Assembly (NCBI GenBank): GCA_020426085.1
Contig: JAGQQP010000322.1
Span: forward strand, 1 to 5,447
Length of the DNA stretch: 5,447 nucleotides
DNA from: Planctomycetaceae bacterium
GTDB taxonomy: Bacteria; Planctomycetota; Planctomycetia; Planctomycetales; Planctomycetaceae
Direction: 5' to 3'
The position numbers were made by a program, and so were the translations under genes. The notes under the pieces were generated by a model. It had not been told where the DNA came from. It made no database searches and worked only from the letters and a program-made list of their open reading frames with translations. Shown here one piece after another: positions 1-5,447 of the stretch (the stretch's first letter is position 1; each line of letters begins with the position of its first letter).

Positions 1-8
1 TGACCGTA

Positions 9-41
9 GATAACTCTGGCTGTTATCCCAGCAAAACTACG
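9..41. promoter_or_regulatory. Inverted repeat upstream of the HAD gene
   Basis: GATAAC (9-14) and GTTATC (22-27) form a perfect 6-bp inverted repeat around a 7-nt loop. CGTAG (5-9) can also pair with CTACG (37-41) outside it. The site lies 30-60 bp before the start codon, where an operator or a leader hairpin could act. No convincing -10/-35 pair was found beside it, so a regulatory role is only a possibility. Confidence 0.25.
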
Positions 42-71
42 ATCGTCATCTCTCATGGAGATTCTAAATTG

Positions 72-893
72 ATGTCTGATCCAGACCGACCTGTTGATTC
101 GACTTCCAGTCGGCGGAATTTCCTCACCGCTACTGCCGGCATTGCCGCTGGTCTGCTGCCCGCTACTCTTTCTGCAGAGGAACTCGATATGAACGCTGCG
201 TATGTGCGACCGAAATGTCTGTTCTTTGATGTCAACGAAACACTGCTTGATCTGGACGCAATGAAAGAGAGTGTCGCAGCCGCACTGGGAGGGCGCCCCG
301 ATCTGCTGCCGCTGTGGTTCACGACAATGCTGCAGCATTCCCTGGTGGCAACCGTTGGTGATCACTACGAGGATTTCGGTGTGATCGGCGCTGCCACACT
401 GCAGATGGTGGCCCGCAATCAGGGCATCGATCTTTCAGACGATGCTGCAAAGCAGGCGCTCGCGCCGATCCGCTCACTGCCGGCCCACCCCGATGTCAGG
501 CCAGCCCTTGAACAGCTCAAGCATGCCGGTTTCCGTATGGTAACGCTAACGAATTCCTCACAGGCAGGCATCGACGCACAAATGAAAAACGCTGGCCTGA
601 CGGATCTGTTCGAAGACCGTTTGAGTGTGGAACACGTGCAGATGTTCAAACCTCACAGCCACGTTTACAAATGGGCGTCGCGCAAAATGAACGTGCCTCC
701 GGAAGACTGCATGCTGGTCGCCGCCCACGGCTGGGACATCGCCGGCGCACTCTGGGCCGGCTGGCGCGGCGCCTTCGTCGCCCGCCCCGGTGCCCAACTT
801 TATCCCCTGGCCAAGCAACCCGAAATCAACCAACCGGATATGAAACAGGTGGCAGCAGAGTTACTGCAATTGGGCGGGGAATGTTGTTCGTGA
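72..893 (+). CDS. Tat-exported haloacid dehalogenase type II-like HAD hydrolase
   Basis: The product is a 273-aa HAD-superfamily hydrolase of the L-2-haloacid dehalogenase branch. The start is ATG 72 (a TTG sits directly before it), with GGAG at 57-60. Residues 13-18 are SRRNFL, a twin-arginine motif, followed by a hydrophobic stretch and a likely cleavage site after residue 35 (TLSA), so export to the periplasm is expected. HAD motifs are in order: motif I FFDVNETLLD with nucleophile Asp53, motif II TLTNSS (about 158-163), motif III Lys193 in FKPHSHVY, and motif IV AAHGWD (217-222) ending in Asp222. The residue two after the nucleophile is Asn, not the Asp of phosphatases, which favours the dehalogenase group. 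Length without the leader is normal for that group. The halide-binding Arg of characterised enzymes appears to be Phe83 here, so real dehalogenase activity is uncertain. ATG 189 (Met40) could start a cytosolic form. Confidence 0.9.
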   Translation: MSDPDRPVDSTSSRRNFLTATAGIAAGLLPATLSAEELDMNAAYVRPKCLFFDVNETLLDLDAMKESVAAALGGRPDLLPLWFTTMLQHSLVATVGDHYEDFGVIGAATLQMVARNQGIDLSDDAAKQALAPIRSLPAHPDVRPALEQLKHAGFRMVTLTNSSQAGIDAQMKNAGLTDLFEDRLSVEHVQMFKPHSHVYKWASRKMNVPPEDCMLVAAHGWDIAGALWAGWRGAFVARPGAQLYPLAKQPEINQPDMKQVAAELLQLGGECCS

Positions 894-943
894 GCCATGA
901 CACTACCTGAGGGTTTATAAAGGGCTCCTGAACTCTGATCCTG

Positions 944-2260
944 TCAATCCAGATTGATGATATCAATTTCATATTTGAGTTCTGGCATCTGCTTGAGCGT
1001 AGCAGTTGAAAGGCCTTGATCATCGGGGCCTGTGATCAGCGCATCATAATTCAGTTTCAGATCACAGAGTCCATGATATTCGAAACAGTTGTTGACAATC
1101 TCAAACAGGTTTTCCTGCTGCAACGGGATCTCCAGAGTTCTGAGATCAGACTCGAATTGAATCTCAGAAGAGCCATCCAGACTCGCCTCCAGTGTTTCGT
1201 CACAGTATCCGTCTTCATCGTAATGAAAGAAACGAACCGTTTGATTTTTGCTGCTGAGTTCGAAAGCAAAACCGCTGATTTCACCTGTTTCGACAATCTC
1301 TTGAGATAGTTCCATCATGTCCAGACTGTCTGGATGCGAAACAAAATAAGTTCGATCTATCCCCTTGAACATCAGTGCCAGAATAAAACGTTCCGGTAAG
1401 GGAATCGACTCGCCTGCAATATCCCCCAGAACTGCCTCTGATTCTTTTTCATCGCGTTCCTCTTCATCACTCCAGAGGGTATCGAATAAATCATCGCGCG
1501 CCAGTTCGATGTCTTCATCAATCCCAATGTAAGCATATTCGCCTTCCAGCGAGGTCATGCCACTCCATAGAAGTGGCTGATCTGAACTGAATGGCTTCTC
1601 AGTGCAATCTGATTCGAGTTTCTTTTCCTCATCGAACTCAGTCACTATTTTTTTATCGGGGAAAAAGCAGGGGATATCGGAATCAGGCACAAAAACGACT
1701 AATTGCCCGCGGGGAAATGCGCCCGACCAGCCACAGGGGTACCCGCCTGCCTGAAAAATGGAAAACAGAGTCTCGTGCATACTCGCATTATCTCTACCCA
1801 GAAGCGCCCGACACTTGCAGATCATATACAGCGCATCAGCGATGCAATCTGTCTCATCCTTAATCAGGATTTCTTTGAGCTGGTCGTTCATCAGAATAAA
1901 GAACTGCTTCCAAAGCTGATCAAACTGGCTGGTCAGAGATCTTTCTAATTTCTCAATCGCTTTGAATTCTCCGGTCGTATCTCCGTAGTTCATCAATTTA
2001 CCGATGTCATCGCGCAAGAGTTCATCCCAATCAGCGCGTTTGATATACGGTTCGTAATCATCCACACAATCATTCATTGACTTTCGATATAATTCGATCT
2101 CTTCGAAGGTATGAATCTGTTTGATCTGATAGCCGGAGGTTTCTGCCAACTGCTGATCGAAGGGGATCGACAACAGTTTGCCTGACTGCGCAAAAGTAAT
2201 GACTTCCTGCACCGCGTCGTTGTGGGGGCCAAAGTCGAGTTGATTGAGGGGTGTGGGCAT
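944..2260 (-). CDS. Acidic protein of unknown function, 438 aa
   Basis: I do not recognise this family. The start ATG (2260-2258) has an AGGA ribosome-binding site (2270-2267 on the minus strand) with a 6-nt spacer. The protein has no signal peptide and no membrane segment, so it should be cytosolic. It is strongly acidic: a hand count gives about 91 Asp+Glu against about 35 Lys+Arg, with the densest patch at about 248-276. The first 170 residues look helical and charged. The most conserved-looking part is GGYPCGWSGAFPRGQLVVF (172-190), where an aromatic-Pro-Cys-Gly-Trp core runs into a beta-strand. The segment 341-410 looks like a second alpha/beta domain. There are nine or more cysteines but no CxxC pairs that suggest zinc binding. 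The gene converges on the HAD gene with 50 bp between stop codons and diverges from the ankyrin gene. No function is assigned. Confidence 0.85.
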   Translation of the reverse strand: MPTPLNQLDFGPHNDAVQEVITFAQSGKLLSIPFDQQLAETSGYQIKQIHTFEEIELYRKSMNDCVDDYEPYIKRADWDELLRDDIGKLMNYGDTTGEFKAIEKLERSLTSQFDQLWKQFFILMNDQLKEILIKDETDCIADALYMICKCRALLGRDNASMHETLFSIFQAGGYPCGWSGAFPRGQLVVFVPDSDIPCFFPDKKIVTEFDEEKKLESDCTEKPFSSDQPLLWSGMTSLEGEYAYIGIDEDIELARDDLFDTLWSDEEERDEKESEAVLGDIAGESIPLPERFILALMFKGIDRTYFVSHPDSLDMMELSQEIVETGEISGFAFELSSKNQTVRFFHYDEDGYCDETLEASLDGSSEIQFESDLRTLEIPLQQENLFEIVNNCFEYHGLCDLKLNYDALITGPDDQGLSTATLKQMPELKYEIDIINLD

Positions 2261-2273
2261 ATGGGATCCTGAC

Positions 2274-2368
2274 TGATTACAACCGGCACATCGATCATGT
2301 GATAAGCGTTACAAATTTGTACAGAACTATTGAGATTTTCAGTTCGAGGGTACAGAATTGATTACAAC
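2274..2368. repeat. Short direct repeats in the divergent intergenic region
   Basis: TGATTACAAC occurs at 2274-2283 and again at 2359-2368, 85 bp apart. GTACAGAA occurs at 2319-2326 and 2350-2357, 31 bp apart. Both pairs lie between the two divergent genes. They may be binding sites or leftovers of a local duplication. Chance is not excluded for repeats this short. Confidence 0.3.
2310..2321. promoter_or_regulatory. 12-bp perfect palindrome, candidate operator
   Basis: TACAAATTTGTA is a perfect 12-bp palindrome, 50 bp upstream of the minus-strand start at 2260. A weaker interrupted palindrome, CACAT-N5-ATGTG, lies at 2287-2301. A site here could be bound by a dimeric regulator controlling the 438-aa protein gene. 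No strong -10/-35 pair was found, so the assignment is tentative. Confidence 0.3.
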
Positions 2369-2504
2369 AGAACCAGCGTTATCACCTGCTCCGTTGCGAA
2401 TCTTCAAAGTTTTCATTCAATTTTAATTCTTGTGCCAACAACTCTAAGGTCAGTTGGACTCGGCAAACGAAGCCATCTCTACAGATTGAACGATTTGAGA
2501 CCAC

Positions 2505-2601
2505 ATGCATCTCAAGACAACAGACGCACAACATTCCTGGAACTGGTACCTGCTGTGCGATAGTGCTGTTTGCTGGTTGTTCAGACCAGAAAGGAGTTCC
2601 C
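2505..2601 (+). other. Probable frame-disrupted lipoprotein signal peptide of the ankyrin gene
   Basis: In the ankyrin reading frame, codons just upstream of GTG 2602 spell CCAIVLFAGCSDQK. This is the end of a hydrophobic segment followed by a good lipobox (LFAG then Cys, TGT at 2578-2580). That frame has no ATG, GTG or TTG between its upstream stop (2359-2361) and GTG 2563. GTG 2563 itself lacks a ribosome-binding site and would leave only five residues before the Cys. ATG 2505 opens another frame reading MHLKTTDAQHSWNWYLLC. Removing one base at about 2556-2562 would join it to IVLFAGC and make a normal lipoprotein leader. The third frame also carries a leader-like stretch, NRRTTFLELVPAV, ending in TAG at 2561. 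A frameshift mutation or a sequencing error is the simplest reading. Confidence 0.5.
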
Positions 2602-2604
2602 GTG
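2591..2604 (+). promoter_or_regulatory. Strong ribosome-binding site before GTG 2602
   Basis: AAGGAG (2591-2596) is followed by a 5-nt spacer and GTG (2602-2604). This is the best Shine-Dalgarno/start pair in the region and decides the start I chose for the ankyrin CDS. It lies inside the codons that follow the lipobox Cys (the residues QKGVPV), so it may also be coincidental. Confidence 0.5.
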
Positions 2605-3552
2605 CCCGAATTTGATCCCCTGGCTTCGTCCGAATTCGATCCAGATGAACTGGAAGAAGCCCGCGAGACGCTGACGCCGCTGCAGTTTGCCATCGAATAT
2701 GGCACTTATGAAGAAGTGGAACGGGCGATAAAGGACAAGCCTGACAGTATTCATCAACCAACCGACCTGGGCAATCTGCCGCTGCATCTGGCAGTTCATC
2801 AGGGGAAAATCAAAGCAGTCGAACTGCTGCTGAAATCGGGAGCCGATATCAATGCAAGGGGTGACTACGATGAAACACCTTTGCAGGTGGCGCTCAAAGA
2901 TGAGAGTGACGAAATTGTTCGCCTGTTATTAAAGAATGGGGCAGATCCGAACAACTTGAATGTCTTTGGAAATCGTCCTCTCAGTTATGTGGGAGACTCT
3001 GAGACTTTTGATATGCTGGTAGAACATGGTGCCGAAGTCGATCTACCGATTGTGATGCTAAAGGGGGACTTTGAACGCGTCCGGCGGATGCTGGCTGAAG
3101 ACCCGAATCTGGTCCGTTCTCTCCATCCGAAAGTCAGACAGGATATTCTCAATAGAGGTATCTCAATGATTTGTGGAAGATTTGATCTGGAAATTGAGCA
3201 GAAATACGGTCAGCCGATCAATCCACTCTTTGCCTCCACCGATGAGTTTAAGCAGAAGTCTGGTGAAGAGTTCGACCAGCATTTTCGCAAAGTGATTGCA
3301 GAGAACCGCGACATCCTGGAAACATTGATCGCACAGGGGGCTCCCCGAACCATTCCCCATCAGGAACTTGACATGGCCCTGACGTACGATCAGGCACCGC
3401 TGGTGGAATTATTACTGGAGTATGGAGCGGAGTTTCCCGCAGAAGATGATCATCGCTGGAGTTTTATCGCTGGACCACATCAGTTTTTTGGTTTATCGAA
3501 GATGGGCAAACCACAGCTCATTGAGAAGTACAAGAAATTTATAAAAAAGTGA
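2602..3552 (+). CDS. Ankyrin-repeat protein (putative lipoprotein or cytosolic re-start form)
   Basis: Read from GTG 2602, this is a 316-aa ankyrin-repeat protein; the same frame stays open back to 2362. Ankyrin repeats mediate protein-protein contact, and no catalytic domain is seen. Two repeats are textbook: LPLHLAVHQGKIKAVELLL..GADIN (about 59-84) and TPLQVALKDESDEIVRLLL..GADPN (about 92-117). A degenerate one precedes them (TPLQFAIEYG, about 25), and others follow: PLSYVGDSETFDMLVEHGAE, VMLKGDFERVRRMLAEDPN, and near the end LDMALTYDQAPLVELLLEYGAE. The middle (about 175-245) has no clear repeat, and the tail is Lys-rich. The lipobox just upstream suggests the ancestral protein was membrane-anchored outside the cytoplasm, but the leader is out of frame with any start codon. 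The gene diverges from the 438-aa protein gene, and a shared role is not shown. The repeat assignment is firm; the N-terminus is not. Confidence 0.85.
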   Translation: MPEFDPLASSEFDPDELEEARETLTPLQFAIEYGTYEEVERAIKDKPDSIHQPTDLGNLPLHLAVHQGKIKAVELLLKSGADINARGDYDETPLQVALKDESDEIVRLLLKNGADPNNLNVFGNRPLSYVGDSETFDMLVEHGAEVDLPIVMLKGDFERVRRMLAEDPNLVRSLHPKVRQDILNRGISMICGRFDLEIEQKYGQPINPLFASTDEFKQKSGEEFDQHFRKVIAENRDILETLIAQGAPRTIPHQELDMALTYDQAPLVELLLEYGAEFPAEDDHRWSFIAGPHQFFGLSKMGKPQLIEKYKKFIKK

Positions 3553-3597
3553 ATGGAAGAAGTTCTCCTGTCTCGAAGCATTTTCCGATGCAATCAA

Positions 3598-3623
3598 TTT
3601 CGTGTGGTTTCGTGCCTTTCGTG
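3598..3623. repeat. Triple TTTCGTG repeat
   Basis: The heptamer TTTCGTG occurs three times at 3598-3604, 3608-3614 and 3617-3623 (periods 10 and 9), followed by GTAG and an A-run. On the minus strand it reads as CACGAAA units. From memory, phrases of this CACGAAA type recur between genes in planctomycete and some other genomes. I could not check that here. Confidence 0.55.
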
Positions 3624-3696
3624 GTAGAAAAAAAGCATGGTTGAATGTTCTAACGGGCTCCATTCATTGCGTTTTCTGAATCGATTTTCACCAGGC

Positions 3697-3718
3697 GGGT
3701 GGACACATGGGTCCACCC
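3697..3718. repeat. Perfect 8-bp hairpin in gene-free region
   Basis: GGGTGGAC (3697-3704) and GTCCACCC (3711-3718) are perfect inverted copies around a 6-nt loop. No T-run follows on the plus strand (CTACTTTACT comes next), so it is not a classic terminator, although it lies 145 bp after the ankyrin stop. It looks more like a REP-type intergenic palindrome. Confidence 0.5.
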
Positions 3719-3777
3719 CTACTTTACTGAGGTCGGCTTCGTTGAGCTGATTTGAATGATTGTTCTGACAGTTTCCT

Positions 3778-3810
3778 GTTGTCTGCGACAACCCCGAATT
3801 ATATTCGGGG
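3778..3810. repeat. Two abutting perfect hairpins
   Basis: GTTGTC (3778-3783) pairs with GACAAC (3787-3792) around TGC. Immediately beside it, CCCCGAAT (3792-3799) pairs with ATTCGGGG (3803-3810) around TAT. The two hairpins share base 3792, so at full length they compete for it. Neither is followed by a T-run. Together with 3598-3623 and 3697-3718 they make up the only recognisable content of the 3553-3879 gap, which otherwise shows no credible gene. Confidence 0.55.
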
Positions 3811-3879
3811 CCATCCCCCTGGTAATTAATGATCGATGGGGTGGGGTTCCTGAAACATGGCACGTCGACCACGGTTGTT

Positions 3880-3908
3880 GTGACAGCCTGGCTACCGTAA
3901 AGTAGAAT
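3880..3908 (+). promoter_or_regulatory. Sigma70-type promoter for the cupin-aldolase unit
   Basis: GTGACA (3880-3885, five of six matching TTGACA) and TAGAAT (3903-3908, five of six matching TATAAT) are separated by exactly 17 bp. Transcription would begin near 3915, leaving a leader of about 37 nt before the cupin ATG, with its ribosome-binding site inside. This is the best promoter I could find by eye in the window. Confidence 0.5.
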
Positions 3909-3951
3909 CCAGCTCTGCTCCAGATGCTTTCCATTCCAGTAAGGTTCCGCC

Positions 3952-4296
3952 ATGATCCCCGACATTACCAACCTGTTCACGCCCTTTGAAAGTCTGCCTG
4001 ATGAAGAGCAGTTCGAGGAACTCTTTCGTGGTAAGTCGTTTCGGGTGGAGCGGATTGTGTCCACCGGGCAGTCCACGCGGGAAGGACAATGGTACGATCA
4101 GGAGCACGCCGAATGGGTTGTTTTACTCTCGGGGGCGGCTGTACTGCGATTTGAGGGAGAAACCGAGGGACGCTCCCTGAATCCCGGGGATGCAGTGAAC
4201 ATTCCCGCGCATTGTCGGCACCGGGTGGAAGCGACGGCAGCGGAGCAGGAAAGCGTTTGGCTTGCAATCCACTATGAGCCTGTCGAGAATGGGTAG
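3952..4296 (+). CDS. Small single-domain cupin protein
   Basis: The product is a 114-aa cytosolic cupin. ATG 3952 has AAGG at 3941-3944 with a 7-nt spacer. The conserved pattern is easily seen. The first cupin motif is WYDQEHAEWVVLLSGAAVLRFEGE (47-70) with His52 and Glu54. The second is PGDAVNIPAHCRHRV (78-92) with His87 and His90, and the chain ends in the strand VWLAIHYEP. These His/Glu residues are likely metal ligands, but the first motif lacks the full HxH seen in many metal cupins. The size and the WYDQ..EWV, NIPAH..HRV and WLAIHY phrases match a widespread family of about 100-115 aa with no settled function. Cupins of this size may be small-molecule isomerases, dioxygenases or binding proteins. 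The gene lies 62 bp before the aldolase gene on the same strand with no terminator between, so co-transcription is likely and a role in the same sugar or keto-acid metabolism is possible. Confidence 0.88.
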   Translation: MIPDITNLFTPFESLPDEEQFEELFRGKSFRVERIVSTGQSTREGQWYDQEHAEWVVLLSGAAVLRFEGETEGRSLNPGDAVNIPAHCRHRVEATAAEQESVWLAIHYEPVENG

Positions 4297-4358
4297 AGTA
4301 AACGACAGTTTCCAGCATACTTTTATTCCAATCGATTACAGAAAAGAAACACAGACTG

Positions 4359-5156
4359 ATGAAAAAGAATCCGGTCAAGGCGGCGTTGAGTGAAGGGAAA
4401 CCTCAGGTAGGAACATGGCTCTCATCGGGCGATATCATGATGACCCGGCTGATGGCCCGCGTGGGTTTTCCCTGGCTGACAGTGGATATGGAACATTCTC
4501 CCATCGACTGGTCGCAGGCGGCGCATCTGTTCGGTGCGATTGCGGATGCGGGTTGTGTCCCTCTGTGTCGCGTTCCCCTGGGAAAATATGAATTGATCAA
4601 GCGGGCGCTGGACGCCGGGGCGCATGGAATTATCGCGCCGATGATCAACACCGTCGAACAGGCAAAAACCGTCATTGATGCTGTCAAGTATCCGCCGATT
4701 GGAAATCGTTCGGTTGGTGGCGTACTGCATGCGATGAACTTCGATGCCACCGCCGGCGACTACTACAAATACGCCAACGATGAAATCCTCGTCGTCCTGC
4801 AGACCGAATCACCCGAAGGGGTCGAGAACGCCGAAGAGATCTACAGCCTGGACGGCGTGGATGCCATCTTCGTCGGTCCCAACGACCTGACCTTCCAGAT
4901 GAGCAAAGAGACCGGCGTCCATCCTTCGCCCGATGAACTGGAAGCCATGCTGCAGCGGATCCTGGAAACCGGCAAGAAGACCGGCACCCCCGTTGGCCTG
5001 CATGTGCAAACCGTCGAAGCCGTCGAACAGCGGATCGCCGAAGGCTGGCGGTTCATCGCCTGCGGCAGTGAAGTCAAGTTCATGGTCAACGAAGCCCAGC
5101 GGATCGTCACCGGCCTGAACCTCAAGTCCGACACCGCCGACCTGGCCCGCTACTAG
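4359..5156 (+). CDS. HpcH/HpaI-family class II aldolase (2-oxo acid aldolase)
   Basis: The product is a 265-aa enzyme of the HpcH/HpaI aldolase/citrate lyase family, metal-dependent aldolases that reversibly cleave 4-hydroxy-2-oxo acids to pyruvate and an aldehyde. Compared with E. coli HpaI as I remember it, the key residues align with a constant offset of one: His46 (DMEHSP, catalytic base), Arg71 (CRVP), and metal ligands Glu150 (QTESPEG) and Asp176 (VGPNDL). The glycine-rich [10 protein letters not shown] and [11 protein letters not shown] segments (94-121) are also typical. Length matches the family, so it looks complete and active, in the cytosol. The substrate cannot be told from sequence; homologues act on 2-keto-3-deoxy sugar acids and on aromatic breakdown products. 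The start ATG 4359 has only a weak purine-rich stretch upstream (GAAAAGAAA). The gene follows the cupin gene and ends at a strong terminator. Codon use changes sharply near 4740. Confidence 0.93.
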   Translation: MKKNPVKAALSEGKPQVGTWLSSGDIMMTRLMARVGFPWLTVDMEHSPIDWSQAAHLFGAIADAGCVPLCRVPLGKYELIKRALDAGAHGIIAPMINTVEQAKTVIDAVKYPPIGNRSVGGVLHAMNFDATAGDYYKYANDEILVVLQTESPEGVENAEEIYSLDGVDAIFVGPNDLTFQMSKETGVHPSPDELEAMLQRILETGKKTGTPVGLHVQTVEAVEQRIAEGWRFIACGSEVKFMVNEAQRIVTGLNLKSDTADLARY

Positions 5157-5183
5157 GCCAATCGCGGTTCAGCGAAAAAACAG

Positions 5184-5219
5184 AGAGGCCATTCCTTCCG
5201 GGAGTGGCCTCTTTTATTT
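5184..5219. terminator. Rho-independent terminator, probably bidirectional
   Basis: AGAGGCCA (5184-5191) pairs with TGGCCTCT (5205-5212). The stem extends inward to about 12 bp with one T-G pair and a 5-nt loop, followed by TCTTTTATTT. On the other side an A-run (5175-5180) gives a T-run on the minus strand. It lies 27 bp after the aldolase stop and 18 bp past the end of the convergent oxidoreductase gene, so it can end both transcripts. Confidence 0.88.
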
Positions 5220-5236
5220 GCGCAATAAAGAACCAG

Positions 5237-5447
5237 TTATTCTGCACCGACCTGAATGATCGTGCGTTCCTGATGTGTCCCGTTTAGCAGACTGTGCACC
5301 GTCTGATGTATCTGGTCCAGCCTGATCACCTTCGCCCGTGAATCGAGGTCGTCCAGTTTCCAGTCAGTCGCCAGCTTCTGCCAGAGGGCGGCTCGTTTTT
5401 CGATCGGGTACCAGGCGGAATCGATCCCGTCCAGCGTCACGCCCCGC
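5237..5447 (-). CDS. C-terminal end of a YhdH/AcuI-type MDR oxidoreductase (partial)
   Basis: The last 69 residues of a medium-chain dehydrogenase/reductase are visible, and the 5' part lies beyond the window's right edge. The frame is open to base 5447, and the valine GTG at 5440 is internal, not a start. The text RGVTLDGIDSAWYPIEKR, then ALWQKLATDW, then LDQIHQTVHSLLNG and RTIIQVG matches the C-terminus of the YhdH/YhfP/AcuI group. E. coli YhdH, from memory, has LQGVDSVM..R..AWQRLV and ..NQIQGRTLVKV at the same places. Characterised members are NADPH-dependent acryloyl-CoA reductases in the cytosol. The cofactor-binding and catalytic parts are not visible, so the substrate is unconfirmed. 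It converges on the aldolase gene and shares its terminator. Confidence 0.82.
   Translation of the reverse strand, partial: RGVTLDGIDSAWYPIEKRAALWQKLATDWKLDDLDSRAKVIRLDQIHQTVHSLLNGTHQERTIIQVGAE

Noticed and set aside
894..943. Terminator between the convergent HAD and 438-aa protein genes
   Set aside because: Only weak pairing (AGG with CCT around TTTATAAA) and no stem with a T-run could be found in the 50-bp gap.
2391..2427. Promoter TTGCGA ... TTTAAT for the ankyrin gene
   Set aside because: The -10-like TTTAAT is good, but the nearest -35-like hexamer is 22 bp away, too far for a standard promoter.
2330..2563. 77-aa plus-strand open frame before the ankyrin gene
   Set aside because: It has no ribosome-binding site and no recognisable domain. 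Its end (NRRTTFLELVPAV) is better explained as part of a disrupted leader for the ankyrin gene.
3598..3623. CRISPR array
   Set aside because: The repeated unit is only 7 bp with 2-3 bp gaps. There are no spacers of CRISPR length and no cas genes nearby.
3697..3720. Hairpin as terminator for the ankyrin gene
   Set aside because: The stem is perfect but lies 145 bp after the stop codon and has no following T-run, so it is listed as a repeat.
3594..4076. 160-aa minus-strand open frame across the intergenic region and cupin start
   Set aside because: It runs through the hairpins and the TTTCGTG repeat (giving YHERHETTRN), overlaps the cupin gene antisense, and has low-complexity, non-family text. 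It looks like a spurious frame over repeat DNA.
5237..5440. A complete 67-aa minus-strand gene starting at GTG 5440
   Set aside because: The frame continues past the window edge, and the family alignment places this GTG as an internal valine of a longer oxidoreductase.

Overview
The window reads as ordinary, loosely packed bacterial chromosome. It is most likely from a planctomycete of the Gimesia/Rubinisphaera kind. That placement is inference from gene style: a twin-arginine-exported HAD protein, an ankyrin protein with a lipobox, mostly single genes with long gaps, and palindrome-rich intergenic DNA. There is no rRNA, tRNA or marker gene to prove it.

Layout from left to right: (1) a plus-strand gene for a Tat-exported haloacid-dehalogenase-like protein (72-893). 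(2) Convergent to it, a minus-strand gene for a large acidic protein of unknown function (2260-944). (3) A divergent intergenic region (2261-2601) with a 12-bp perfect palindrome, short direct repeats and what looks like a frame-disrupted lipoprotein signal peptide. (4) A plus-strand ankyrin-repeat gene (read here from GTG 2602 to 3552). (5) A gap of about 400 bp without a credible gene (3553-3951), holding a TTTCGTG triplet repeat, three perfect hairpins and a good sigma70-type promoter. (6) A small cupin gene (3952-4296) followed 62 bp later by an HpcH/HpaI-family aldolase gene (4359-5156), probably one transcript ending at a strong hairpin terminator (5184-5219). (7) The C-terminal end of a minus-strand YhdH/AcuI-type oxidoreductase gene, cut by the window edge.

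The only likely operon is cupin-aldolase. Its promoter, ribosome-binding site and terminator are all visible, and the terminator is symmetrical enough to serve the convergent oxidoreductase gene as well. The other genes look like independent units with no shared pathway that I can support.

I do not see a clear new defence, mobile or biosynthetic system. The observations most worth following are the broken or re-started N-terminus of the ankyrin gene, the abrupt switch of codon use inside the aldolase gene (alanine codons go from 11/15 GCG to 12/12 GCC across about 15 bp), a possible second internal start in the HAD gene that would give a cytosolic form, and the cluster of palindromes at 3598-3810.
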